From Annona cherimola (taxonomy: Eukaryota > Streptophyta > Magnoliopsida > Magnoliales > Annonaceae): 64,000 bases of DNA. Each line of letters opens with the position of its first letter. The first letter of the stretch is position 1. Made by a program: the position numbers and the translations under genes. Below the pieces are notes generated by a model. The model made no database searches. It worked only from the letters and a program-made list of their open reading frames with translations, and was not told the origin of the DNA. The stretch lies in contig CM059971.1 of the NCBI GenBank assembly GCA_030490835.1, positions 24,359,817-24,423,816 on the forward strand, in the 5' to 3' direction. This document shows, one piece after another, positions 34,562 through 45,494 of the stretch.

Positions 34562-36211
34562 TCAATCTTTCAAAAATGATTCAATTACTAAGGACTTGGT
34601 GAATTGAAATTGGGAAATGGGATAGACAGACTGAGTTTGTTTGATGGGACGGACATGAGCTGATGAGTAGAAGGAGAAAACGGGTGCGGGAGAAGGCTCG
34701 TGATGAACTGAACCCGATTCGAAGGGATCAAGTTCAGGCATGGGTTGCTTCTTGTGACGGCCTGAGGCGAGATGATATCGGATGGTACGCAATTCCCGAT
34801 CGATTCGATCCTGTCGGGAATGCATATTATTGATTGCCGCCAACACTTCGGTCACAAGACTCGTCATCCGGTCTTCTTGGTGACCCAATTCTTCATGGAC
34901 GGCAACGATTTCATCTCTCAGATCTTTTAGAGTGACCTCCTCAGATGAGGTTGGAGGTACCCGTTCACGTGCAGCAGATCCTTGTGGAGAATAGGATCCG
35001 TGCGATATGGGAGATGCTGGCTCCTCTTGAGCAGGTGGTGCCGCGGGAGGTTGCTCCCCCTCAGTCTGTGCTCGTTCTTCTTCCGGAGCTTCAGCCCTTA
35101 GTTGAAGCACGTTAATCTTCATCTGTTGAATGAGTGCTTTGTTGATGGCATTGGTGGATTTCAGTACTTCGAAGGGCTCGCCTTCAATATCCACTTCAAA
35201 GTGTTCAAGAATCTTTGTGATCTAGGTGCCATATGGTAGGACTCCCCGCGGATTGTCCTTTCTGGAGGCCAATGCTTCAAGAAATAGTCTTGGTAAGCTA
35301 ACCTTGACTCTGTTTGCCACCTTCCAGAGTATCCCGGCTTCTTGTGGGTTTAACTGATTTCTTCCACCGCCCTTTGGGTAGATGCAGTGGGCAATGAGAA
35401 GTCTGAGTACGCGAAGCCTAGGGGAGAGATCCATGTAATGAAGAAATTTGATTCCTGGGTGATATTTATTACTTCGGGTGAGCTGATTATACATTTGATC
35501 CAGCGTAAGATCTTCAGGAAGTGGCTCATCTATGTGGGGAACTTCAAGTATCTGACCAATATTTACCAAGGCCGTTGCCAAACTTGAAGTTATTCCTCTT
35601 CCAAAGAACATATCCACTTCTTTGACAAAGCTTCCATAGTACTCTTCATCCCACAGATAGTAAAAGATTCTGGTAAGATCTGGATAGACTTTTTCATCTT
35701 CTTTTAGGAGCTTCGTCCATCCTTGGAAATCCAATAGATCTTCTATGTCGGATCCATAATCTTTTAAGAACTTGAAATCAATAATCTTGGGAATGAATAC
35801 CTTACGCTCATAGAAATGTTTGTAAAACCTGCTGTACTGGATTTCGATTTTGAAGTATGTTGTTGGCATTTTCAACACTTGAGCTTTAGCAGCTGTGTTG
35901 CCTCTTCGACGTGCCCCAGATTGAGTACTTTGTGAGGTTTGGGCTTATTCCTCACGACCTGCTGTGTTCGACGGGGTTCCCGTTTGAAAACGCACTCGGC
36001 GGCCTGTGGAAGTAGATGGTTCTTCCCGGGCTCGCTTTGAGGAAGTGCGCTGTCTTTTTGGCACTTCGTCGTTGGTATGGGACGTAGATTGTCTGGGAAC
36101 TGGTTTGAGGGATGGTTTTGAGACGGCTAGCTTAGGAGGTCTAGGTTTGGGAGCCATTGAGTTTGGTTTCGGGAGTTTGGGAGTTCGAAATGGAAGAAGG
36201 AGCTGGAACAA
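34562..36211 (-). pseudogene. Extra (env-position) ORF of SIRE-type copia element, broken
   Basis: One minus-strand frame of about 550 codons, interrupted only by TAA at 35945-35947 and TAG at 35222-35224. The N-terminus is basic and Pro-rich (MAPKPRPPKLAVSKPSLK from 36157; RRVRFQ). The middle (36000-35200) is a folded-looking region: RFYKHFYERKVFIPKIIDF, YPDLTRIFYYLW, GRGITSSLATALVNIGQIL, LRLLIAHCIYPKGGG, GVLPYGT. It resembles the domain annotated as a putative plant transposon protein in such elements. The C-terminus is Glu/Pro-rich with a coiled-coil-like stretch (VAVHEELGHQEDRMTSLV). No clear signal peptide or transmembrane segment is visible, so calling it envelope-like would rest on position alone. 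Function unknown. Confidence 0.75.
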
Positions 36212-36231
36212 AGACTTTGCCGGAAACAGGG

Positions 36232-36236
<5 letters not shown>

Positions 36237-36278
<42 letters not shown>

Positions 36279-36480
36279 CTGAGAGAGGGAGTGCGAAACA
36301 GAGGGAGAGAGAGAAAGAAACAGAGGGAGAGAGAGAGAGAGAAAAATGGAGGGAGAGAGAGAGAGAAAAACGGAGGGAGAGAGAGAGAGAGAGAAACGGA
36401 GGGAGAGAGAGAAAGAAACAGAGGGAGAGAAGGAAAGTCGCCGGAGAGGAAGAAAGAAAAGAAATAGAGAGGTCGGAGGG
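36237..36480 (-). repeat. GA/CT-rich microsatellite upstream of the extra ORF
   Basis: About eighteen consecutive GA dinucleotides from 36237, then irregular GAGAGAGAAA(A/C)(A/G)GAGG units to about 36430 and purine-rich DNA beyond. It lies between RNase H and the extra ORF. A plus-strand open frame (36006-36467) through it encodes Arg/Glu/Lys repeats and is an artefact. Confidence 0.9.
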
Positions 36481-36544
36481 AAATGAGGAAGGAAGGAAGG
36501 AGAAGAGAAGAAAAAGAGGAAAGAGGGGGAATCCGGACGGTCGC

Positions 36545-36735
36545 GCGCGGAGTCGACTTGCCCTAGGCGAAGTCGACTTCGGTCCCTCGGAGTCGACTTC
36601 GCCCTAGTGCGGAGTCGACTTCGACTCTGTGGAGTCGACTTGGCTATAGAAGCAGAGTCGACTTCACTTTCCCAAGTCGACTTGGCGGAGTCGACTTGGC
36701 TCCCATGGAGTCGACTTGACTCATCGACTTGACCT
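36545..36735 (-). repeat. GTCGAC palindrome cluster between RNase H and the extra ORF
   Basis: Nine copies of (G/A)AGTCGACTT occur within about 190 bp, separated by 8-18 bp of variable GC-rich sequence. The core is the same as in the LTR arrays of this element, but the flanking AAGTCGCA/TGCGACTT halves are mostly missing. It sits immediately downstream (minus sense) of the RNase H stop. Confidence 0.92.
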
Positions 36736-36766
36736 TTTCAGATTTTAGTTTCTTGTTTGATATTTC

Positions 36767-37509
36767 CTAATTTAGTTCTATCATCCCCATATCATTTCTA
36801 ATTTTATAAAATGATTCTTTGGCTAATGGTTTGGTAAGGATATCAGCAATTTGGTCTTCTGTTTTCACATATTCTAAACATACATCATGATTTTCAACAT
36901 GTTCACGAATAAAATGGTGTCTCACATCAATATGCTTGGTTCTTGAATGCAGTACAGGATTTTTAGTCAAACAAATTGCACTTGTATTATCACATCTAAT
37001 AGGAATATCAACATAATCAATACCATAATCTTTCAATTGTTGTTTCATCCAAAGTAATTGGGCACAACAACTACCGGCGGCTATGTATTCGGCTTCCGCG
37101 GTAGATAGAGCAACACTTGTTTGTTTTCTTGAATACCATGAAACTAACATATGTCCAAGAAACTGACAAGTTCCACTGGTACTTTTTCTATCTACCTTAT
37201 ATCCGGCAAAATCTGCATCCGAATAGCCGATTAGATCAAAGGTTGACCCCTTTGGATACCATAGTCCAAGATTGGTAGTTTTTATCAAATATTTAAAAAT
37301 TCTTTTTACAGCAAGGAGATGTGATTCTTTTGGGCATGCTTGAAATCTAGAGCACATACAAACACTGAATAGAATATCGGGTCTAGAAGCGGTTAAATAT
37401 AACAAGGATCCTATCATGCTTCTATAAAGCTTTTGATCGATACTTTTACCGTTTTCGTCCGTGTCGATCTTGATTGTAGAGCTCATTGGAGTGTTTGCCC
37501 CTTTGCTAT
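36767..37509 (-). pseudogene. pol: Copia pol: RNase H domain (3' part of pol)
   Basis: 239 residues open from the element junction to TAA/TAG at about 36767. Motifs: YRSMIGSLLYLTASRPDI (RT-RH connection), LWYPKGSTFDLIGYSDADFAG with the first catalytic Asp, RKSTSGTCQFLG, SWYSRKQTSVALSTAEAEYIA with the catalytic Glu, LWMKQQL, IRCDNTSAI with the next Asp, and SRTKHIDVRHHFIRE. This is a complete copia RNase H; it is not itself broken. It is separated from RT by the 5.6-kb insertion, and the 5-bp duplication GCTAT on both sides shows that the two parts were once contiguous and in frame. Confidence 0.93.
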
Positions 37510-38469
37510 TGTGGCGCCCCGAACCGAGACGTCACTTCCTTACCTCAAGATCTATCGATTGGTAAATGTGAATCAGGATTGTTGCCCTGATCACGCGGCG
37601 GGTTTTTAATTGGAATACGTCCAAATTTTTTTCGATTATTCATCTGTCATCATTCATAATCTTGACATGACAATCATCACACATTGTGACATTTCACTTG
37701 TAATAAAATTCATCATTTCATTCATAGCATCTTTATATGCCTGTCGTTATACACTGAATCATCGTATAAATCATACTTTCATACATTCAGTCATTAATTC
37801 ACATGGAACTTAGAACTCTAACTAAGTTCGAATATACATAAACACATAGCATCTTTACCTGCCTTTTTGCAGTGAAAGATTCCTTGTCCTAAGTATCATG
37901 TTTCATATCCATACATCCATACATTCAACAATTGAATCATATATAGAACTTAATATTCTCATTAAGTTCACATACACATTAGCTTACCTTAGCATATTTA
38001 TGCTTTTTCATTCCTCATAGCCTTCAAGGCTATCATCATGGACCTTCCTCCATGTCTGAGGTTCGCAACCTTCTGAGTCTCCTCAGTACCTGTCTAAGGG
38101 TTTGGAAAACAAAACGTGAGTGACAACTCAGTAAGCAAGCGTTTTAGGGCAAGGCTTCTTGAAAACCTTTTTCATAAACATTGGGAATACCTTGTTCCTG
38201 AGGACATGCATATGTCCTAAAATACCATCATGAAATCCTTTATTATAAGGACAATTTCATGTCCTTGAATGCTTTCATAAAGCATTCATTCTTAAAATCA
38301 TTTACAAGCTGCGCCTGGGCTTGTTTAGGCAAAACATATACATTTTACCTTTAATGATGAGTTTCCATTAATCTTATATGAACATTTTTAATGTTCATAG
38401 CCATTACATGAAATCATTTGATTGCCAGTGGACATTTTCCGTCCAAAACAACATAAATACTTAGGCAAC

Positions 38470-38740
38470 GGAGACATCTCATGTCTCAAAACATCATTAA
38501 CATAAACCATCATAAAATTCCTTAGCCAAGAGACATTTCATGTCTCAAAACATCATTAACGTAAGCCCTCATAAAATCCTTTAGCCAAGAGACATTTCAT
38601 GTCTCAAAACATCATTCACATAAGCCATCATAAAACCAAGAGACATTTCATGTCTCAAAACATCATTCACATAAGCCATCATAAAATCAAGAGACATTTC
38701 ATGTCTCAAAACATCATTTACATAACCTTATTGGCAATGG
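38470..38740 (-). repeat. Tandem repeat, 51-59 bp units, each with a hairpin
   Basis: Five units start with GAGACAT(T/C)TCATGTCTC (38470, 38529, 38588, about 38639, about 38690) followed by AAAACATCATT(A/C)AC and a CATAA(G/A)CC(A/C)TCATAAAA phrase. The opening word is a perfect 7-bp stem with a 3-nt loop. Flanking single copies use the alternative stem GGACAT...ATGTCC (38203, 38747, 38788). The short open frame 38599-38823 comes from this repeat. Confidence 0.88.
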
Positions 38741-39279
38741 ACATTCATATGTCCTTAAACATCAATCACATAAGCCTTTCTCGGCAAAGGACATTCTCAT
38801 GTCCAAAAACATTCTTTATTTAGGCTCTTTTAGAAATGAACATAAATCCTTTTCATAATTCCCCGTCTTGGGGCTTGTTTATAGCAAACAAGGAAAACCA
38901 TTTTCATGAATGCATTTGCATAAACACATTTCGTATAATTCTTGTTATTTACACTTTGTGTAAAACCCCCTTTCTTTTAGGGTAACCATTTCATAGAAAT
39001 CCATTTAGGATACTTTCATAAAATCATATTTTCATAACCCAATCTTTGGGCTTTTCAGAAATAAAACATAAGCAAATGCATTTCTCTCCATCCAGTAGTG
39101 ACACTTAGCAAGTGATCATGCTACCTTTTGGAAGAGAATCCTTAACAGCACGCTAGCCAGGCGGCTGTTCACTTATCCTGCTCCCATCTCAGGGAGGGCG
39201 CCGCTGGCACTCCTGCCATCCCTTAGCGACTTGGCCTTATGTAGAGTGGGCCCCGGTCATCCCAACCGTGCTCTACAAC

Positions 39280-39482
39280 CAGCCTATTCCTTGTACCGGT
39301 GCACCGTACGTTATCCTAACGAACCGCAGTCCGTTTTGGTTTGAAGAACCACAGGCCGCAACCCATGTTCTTTTAAACCGGGATCACAGACCGCAGCCTG
39401 CATCCATATGCACAAAAATCATAGACCGAAGTCTATATTTAACAATTATTTTCAAAAACACATCACAGACCGCAGTCCGTGT
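39280..39482 (-). repeat. Cluster of GACCGCAGTC-type hairpins
   Basis: Five variants of one word occur at about 39320, 39350, 39386, 39422 and 39466: GAACCGCAGTCCGTT, CACAGGCCGCAACCCATG, CACAGACCGCAGCCTG, ATAGACCGAAGTCTAT and CACAGACCGCAGTCCGTG. Most can fold with the CGCA/CGAA tetraloop-like centre and a variable stem. The surrounding stretch (39150-39500) is the GC-richest part of the LTR. Confidence 0.7.
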
Positions 39483-42400
39483 CAACTTGTAAGCGAGCGC
39501 ACCCACTTTAACAAGTTGTTATTTGAAATCCAGTTTTAGGATGACCTTCCTTAAATTCCTTTAGAAAAGTTTTGAGTAAAATATTTTGATAAACATTTGA
39601 AATGTTTGAGAAACAATACATCTTAAAATCCTTTTAATAAAAGAATTTCAAATCCTTTGAATTTTCATAAATAAATCATATTTTCCTCTAATATTTTCTT
39701 GGTTTCTATTTCAGGATCTTTTGTTTACAAAAGTTATGCAATTATGCTATCCCCTTGTCCTTCACCTAAAAATTTAATAATTGTCCACATATCAATCATT
39801 TTCACATAGAGGAAAATTGCATAGTCTTTTGCATGCCATCAAGCAACCTGAAATTAAACCATTTTATGAAATCAACCATAGGAGGTTGGCCATCCATAAA
39901 TCCCTTTCAACACATCCGTAGAAATATTTTTCCAACATTTTCAACATAGATTTCCTTATCTAAAGGAAACCAAAACTTTTCAAATATCATTTCAAAACAT
40001 ATGGACTATGTCCAAACCATCATTTATTATTTAATTATCTTGACCTAGTAAAACAAATCTTTTTCATCATTGTTTATCACGAGTTATTGTAGAAATAACT
40101 CAAAACTCATTTACCAAACATATTTTGTGAAAAAGGGTAAAATTCCCATTTTCTCATAAAACGCTGTTGAACCATATCATATAGAACTTGCTTCCTCAAA
40201 AGCAAATTCTTAAAACCATCGATATCAAACATGAAATCCTTAAAACAACATTAACATGGAGAACTTGCTTACTCATAAGCAAAATTTCTCAATTCCATTA
40301 GCATGAAGCATTCCCATCCTTGGCAACACTTAGGATAAATTATTTATCTTAAGAAGTGTCGCTTGCTTCCCATGAAGCAAACCTTAAGACTTTTCATTAA
40401 AGTCATCATTTTTCAAATCTTATGGCTTTGCATTAAAGCCGTCATATTCAAAACTTGTGCTTGCCCATTCGTAAAAACATAAGCATAGACATAGACATTT
40501 CAATCATATCAATCATATAGAAAGAAAATGCATTTTAGAAAGTTTGCTTGCTTACCTGAGATCGCCATAATCCCTTTTCCTTCCATTCTTTTCCTTGCCT
40601 ACATGACATAATATGGTTTTTCATACATTTCTTGTCATTGCATTCCATTTAGTTTTCCAACCCATTTTCATTAGCATATATCCTTCATAATTCATCATAC
40701 ACATATATGGCTTAATTTGCATATATTAACACCGTTTTCACACATTTGGCTATCACACATCATAGCCTATACATATAACATGCACATAACCCTAAAATTA
40801 GGGTATTTATTCCAATATCATAAAAATTCATTCCATATGCATGATTCATAGCTTTATTAAGCTTACTTTGCAATTTTTCCCATTTTTTCCAAAAATACAC
40901 ATACGGGTGTTTCTTCTACGTACATAACATTGCCTAAACTTCATAATTCAAATCCAAACTTTTGGATTAATAACATGTCATTCCAAACAGATCCATAAAC
41001 ATGAAATTCATCTCATTTTCATGCATTTTTGCATAAAATCATTTTTCATAAATCATTCATCACCCGTTTATCATTATCCCTTCACATAAGCTCATTTAGC
41101 ACTTAACCATGATGCATTTCTTAAAATTTCTTAACTCAGAAATTTAACCCATTTTCCAGAGGGTTAATTACCCTTTAATACCACTTTACTTAAGGTATTT
41201 TCATGGGGTTTAAATCCATTTTCCATAGGTTTCCAAAACAGTTAGTTTGGAACCCACTTTTAACCCGTTTAACGTGTCCTTTGACACATAACCTTAGGTC
41301 ATTATATAAATCCGAAATTTCAGCATATAATCTCACTTTTACTGATCCATATTTAATTATTTAACACATAACTCAATTTGGATCATTTCTACACACGTTT
41401 CATATTTCTTTTTGATTTCTTTCTCAAACTAACCACATATGCTGAAATCAGGCGTGCTGAAATCTTAAAATCTTGAATTAATATCAAATCAAGTATTTTT
41501 GATCTGAAATTTCTACCATACCTTAATAACTTCATCAATTAACTTTCATGAAGGTTTCAGCACGAAATATTAACATTACATATTTATTTGGGGATTTTTA
41601 CCTTGCTGAACAGTAAACTCCATATCCAGTCAGCCTGAATGACGTTATTTATGGGGTTTATTTACACCCATAAAAACCTCATTTTTAAATTTTTCCTGTT
41701 ATCCCCAATATGTCTTGTACGTCCTGTAAAATTTTCAGCCCGAAAACCCTTGTAGAAACATTATTAAAAATCCTTTTCTACAGCTGATCCTGTAACCCGT
41801 TTTACCCTGTTTGGGCTAATATTCACGGATTTTTAATTTCCAACATACATATCCTTTTCAGCTGAAACTTTGGTCGTTCCTTAATCATAGCATGAGTATT
41901 GTTCTAAAAAATTTTCATGATAAAAATCATCCATTTACTGTTCCGACCATAATTTAATTTTCAATATCATATACTTACTTGAACTTGAGTGGATTCAATC
42001 CAAAATTGAGAAGCTTGCTTTTCTCCACTTCTCCTCTTTCTTTCTTCCTCTTTTTCCCTTGAATTCCCTTGGTTTTCCTTCCCTTTTTGCTGGAATTTTT
42101 GGACGTGAGCTGCTGGTTCCCCTTGGACGTTTTCAGCACTTAGAAATTTTTTCCCAAAAACCCTTTCAACTCAACGTGCACAAGGCATGCATTTAGCTGG
42201 ATTTTTCCCAATTGTGGGACCCACTTGTGCTGCAATTCCACAGCCCATAAATGCATCTCTATCTACCATATGAGGTGGACTAATAGGGGCCAAGTAAAAT
42301 TGCAACTTTTACTATTTTACAAATTGAAAAATCTGCATCATCTTTGACCGTCCAATTGTCCTTCTTTACTTCGCCCTTAAGCAACTTGTTACTTGCTCTC

Positions 42401-43145
42401 CAAGAAAGCCATTTCTCATGATAATTAGCTTAATCCATTCCATTCATCTCATAGATTTCATAATTTTATTCCATCGTTTCAAATTTCATCTCAATCCGAC
42501 GTTTCTACGTCGAGTTATGACCACTTGAATATATCTTTTGGATTTGGGAATAAAAATAATTAATTATCACCCTAATCCCATCATGATTCCCTTAATCCAA
42601 TCCATTCAACATAAACATCTCATAATTTCATTCAACCGTTTCAAATTTCATCTCAATCCGAGTTTCCTAGCTCCCGTTACACGCGTTTGAAGTTAACGGT
42701 TGAAATGAACTTAGACTTAAAAATATTCATAATTCTCATTTCATCAAGAATTTTCATAATCTTTTCATTCCATAATACCAAGCCTAATATTAAAAATCTT
42801 CATTTCAAATTTCACTTGAATCTGCCTTTTAGGCGTTGAGTTATGAATTTTCCAATATTTTCCTTCACACTTGACAATTTCCATCATTATTTCCATAATT
42901 CATTTTAAATCACGAAAAATGATTTTTCATGATATTATTGCACACTTAAATCACAAATAATTCATTCTAAACCCATTATCTCATTTAGGCTCAAAATGCT
43001 TAATCACATCATTAATGCTAAACCATAACCCTAATTGCACAATTAGCAAAAGTCATAAAATACCTTCGTAATTCCATGATTCATAAATAATCATCAAATA
43101 CATGTTCAATGCATACATATGGCTTACTTGGGTTAGGGTTTCACA

Positions 43146-43841
43146 GCTATTCTGCAATCCAAATTTCTTGAGCATTTCCTTGACGTACTTGGACTGGTTC
43201 AAGAATATCCCTTCACTTTGTTGCTTAATTTGCAGTCCAAGGAAGAAATTTAATTCTCCCATCATGCTCATTTCGAATTCGCTCTGCATAATCTTAGAAA
43301 ATTCTTGACAAAGATTTTCATTAGTAGCACCGAAAATTATGTCATCTACATAAATCTGTACAATTAAAATATCTTTGTTTTTGTATTTGATGAACAAAGT
43401 AGTATCTACTTTCCCTCTTAGAAACTCATGATCAATCAAAAATTTGTTCAACTTTTCATACCAAGCTCTTGGAGCTTGCTTTAATCCATATAGTGCTTTG
43501 GTCAATTTATAAACATACTTTGATTGATTCATTTCTTCAAAACCAGGGGGTTGTTCAACATATACTTCTTCATTCAAATAGCCATTCAAAAATACGCTTT
43601 TTACATCCATTTGGAACAATTTGAAATTCATATAAGAAGCGAATGCTAGAAGAATACGTATGGCTTCTAATCTAGCCACAGGTGCATATGATTCTTCAAA
43701 ATCGATTTCTTCTTCTTGAGAATACCCTTTGGCTACTAATCTGGTCTTGTTTCTAATTACAAGTCCGTTTTCATCTAATTTGTTCCTAAATACCCATTTG
43801 GTACCAATGATAGTGTGATTATTTGGTCTAGGAACTAAGTG
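43146..43841 (-). pseudogene. pol: Copia pol: reverse transcriptase domain
   Basis: Continuous frame from just after the TGA at 43842 to the insertion point. Motifs in order: [54 protein letters not shown] with the first catalytic Asp, [36 protein letters not shown] at about 43331-43358 with the catalytic pair, and FFLGLQI. The copia RT is complete up to the [12 protein letters not shown] region, where the 5.6-kb element interrupts it; all catalytic Asp residues are retained. Dead because of upstream stops and the insertion. Confidence 0.93.
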
Positions 43842-45494
43842 TCATACATTGTTCCTTTCGAATTGGTTTAGCTCTTCTTGCATTGCAATAACCCATTTTT
43901 CATCATTGAGAGCTTGTTCAATGGTATTTGGTTCAATTTTAGATACAAAGGCATATTGACCATAAACGTTTTGTTTTGATCTTCTAGTTTTCACTCCTTC
44001 ATATACATTTCCAATAACTTGCTCAATTGGATGGGCATTTTTGAACTTTAAATCAGTTGGAGGTTTATAAGAATCATTACCTTCACTTACCTCTTCCTCC
44101 ATGAGATTTTCTGGCTTGAGCTCGAGTTCCTTTGGTTGTTCTTTGCCTTTTGTCTCATCTGCATCACTTAGTTCATCCTCCTTTCTCGGAGTTTGGTTAA
44201 TTTCATCAAATACAACGTGTATGGATTCTTCAACAACTTGGTTTCGTTTATTGAAAACTCTATATGCTTTGCTATTTGATGAATATCCAAGAAATATAGC
44301 CTCATCACTTTTAGCATCTAACTTTCCCAAGTTAGTTTTTCCATTGTTCGAAACATAACATGTACATCCAAAAGCATGAAAATAAGAAATATTTGGTTTT
44401 CTTCCTTTTCATAGTTCATATGGGGTCTTTTTCAAGATTGCTCGAATAGTGACACGGTTCAATACATGACAAGCTATACTTACAGCTTCACCCCAAAATT
44501 TCTTGGATAGATTGCTCTCATTTAGCATAGTTCTAGCCATCTCTTGTATAGTTCTACTTTTCCTTTCTACTACTCCATTTTGTTGTGGAGTTCTTGGTGC
44601 AGAAAATGTGTGGTGAATTCCTTTTTCATTGCAAAATTCCATGAATCGTTTATTTTCGAATTCGCCACCATGATCGCTTCTTATGGTCATAATAGTACTT
44701 TATTTTTCATTTTGCACCAAATTTACAAAAGTTGCAAACATAGAGAAGGCTTCATCTTTACTAGCTAAGAGAATTATCCATGTGAATCTTGAAAAATCAT
44801 CAACTATGACAAATACATATTTCTTTCCACCAATGGTTAGAATGTCGGATGGCCCGTATAGATCCATGTGTAGCAATTTAAGTGGCTTGGTGGTGGAAAT
44901 TTCCTTTTTGGTAGAGAAAGGCATCTTCGGTTGTTTTGATAATTGACATGCCTTACAAATCTTGTCCTTGTCATATTTAAATCTTGGTAATCCTTCTACC
45001 AAGCTCTTTTTCCATAGGGTTTTTATGTTTCCCATGTTTATATGTCCAAGCCTTTTATGCCAAACCCATGGATCATTATCAATGGCCATTAGACATTGAC
45101 CATTCAATTCATCAAGTGAAACCAAATATATATTTCCATGTCTTTTACCACTAAACATGATATGCTCTCCATCAAATACATTACATATAGATGATTCAAA
45201 CACAACTTTGTATCCTTTATCACATAATTGGCTAATGCTCATTAAATTGTGTTTGAGTCCTTCAACAAACAAAACATCTTCCATGCATGCATTTGAAATA
45301 CTATGTATATTTCCTTTACCTTTGATTTTACCTTTTTCATTATTGCCAAAGGCAACCATTCCATCATTACAAGGCTTAAGTTTGTGAAACAAACTTCTTT
45401 CACCGGTCATATGCCTTGAGCAACCGCTATCCATGAACCATTCATTATTTGCCTTTGCCTTAAAACATGTCTGAAAAAAATAAGCAAGTAAATC
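43842..45494 (-). pseudogene. pol: Copia pol: protease end, pre-integrase zinc domain and integrase
   Basis: Minus frame with three in-frame stops (44700, 44409, 43842). FMDSGCSRHMTG (about 45437-45400) is the protease active-site D-S-G. HKRLGHINMGNI...CKACQLSKQ is the HHCC zinc domain. LLHMDLYGPSDI, IVDDFSRFTWI and SDHGGEFEN...FCNEKGIHHTFSAPRTPQQNG form the DD35E integrase core. FLGYSSNSKAYRVFN and an acidic Glu/Lys linker follow. The stop after PYEL (44409) and the one after ERNNV (43842) fall where family members have Trp, so each looks like TGG-to-TGA. No frameshift. Confidence 0.92.

Larger units (their letters stand above)
37806..40440 (-). other. Chain of short perfect stem-loops within giant LTR
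   Basis: Perfect arms with short loops at 37806-37829 (GAACTTAG), 37946-37969 (GAACTTAAT), 38017-38033 (ATAGCCTT), 38267-38287 (GAATGCTTT), 38378-38398 (ATGAACATT), 39591-39607 (AAACATTT), 40081-40101 (GAGTTATT), 40265-40282 (TTGCTTA), 40388-40404 (GACTTT) and 40424-40440 (GGCTTT), plus many shorter ones. Several are related pairs in which both arms changed together. No protein reading frame accounts for the pattern. Confidence 0.8.
37510..43145 (-). mobile_element. Giant solo LTR (chromovirus Tekay-like), 5.6 kb, inside copia pol
   Basis: TG at 37510 (TGTGGCGCCCCGAACC) and CA at 43145 (GGTTAGGGTTTCACA), with 5-bp target duplications GCTAT at 37505-37509 and 43146-43150. No gag or pol motif lies inside, and I found no internal pair of long direct repeats, so it is best read as one LTR left after recombination. 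On minus it starts TGTGAAACCCTAACCC and ends TTCGGGGCGCCACA, like long LTRs of Tekay-type chromoviruses (from memory). 41980-42200 (minus) has a purine-rich leader-like stretch. Alternative: a coding-less LTR element with unrecognisable LTRs. Confidence 0.75.

Noticed and set aside
36006..36467. 153-residue Arg/Glu-rich open frame
   Set aside because: The second half is a GA microsatellite and the first half is antisense to the extra ORF of the copia element.
38470..38740. Regularly spaced repeats resembling a CRISPR array
   Set aside because: Units are contiguous tandem repeats with similar spacers, in a plant LTR; no unique spacers and no cas genes.
37510..43145. Intact LTR retrotransposon with both LTRs
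   Set aside because: I looked for a second copy of the TGTGGCGCCCC start or the TTAGGGTTTCACA end inside and found none; hence the solo LTR reading.
44101..44358. Plus-strand frames over the copia pol region (also 45157-45387, 46183-46428)
   Set aside because: Antisense shadows of the minus-strand gag-pol frame.
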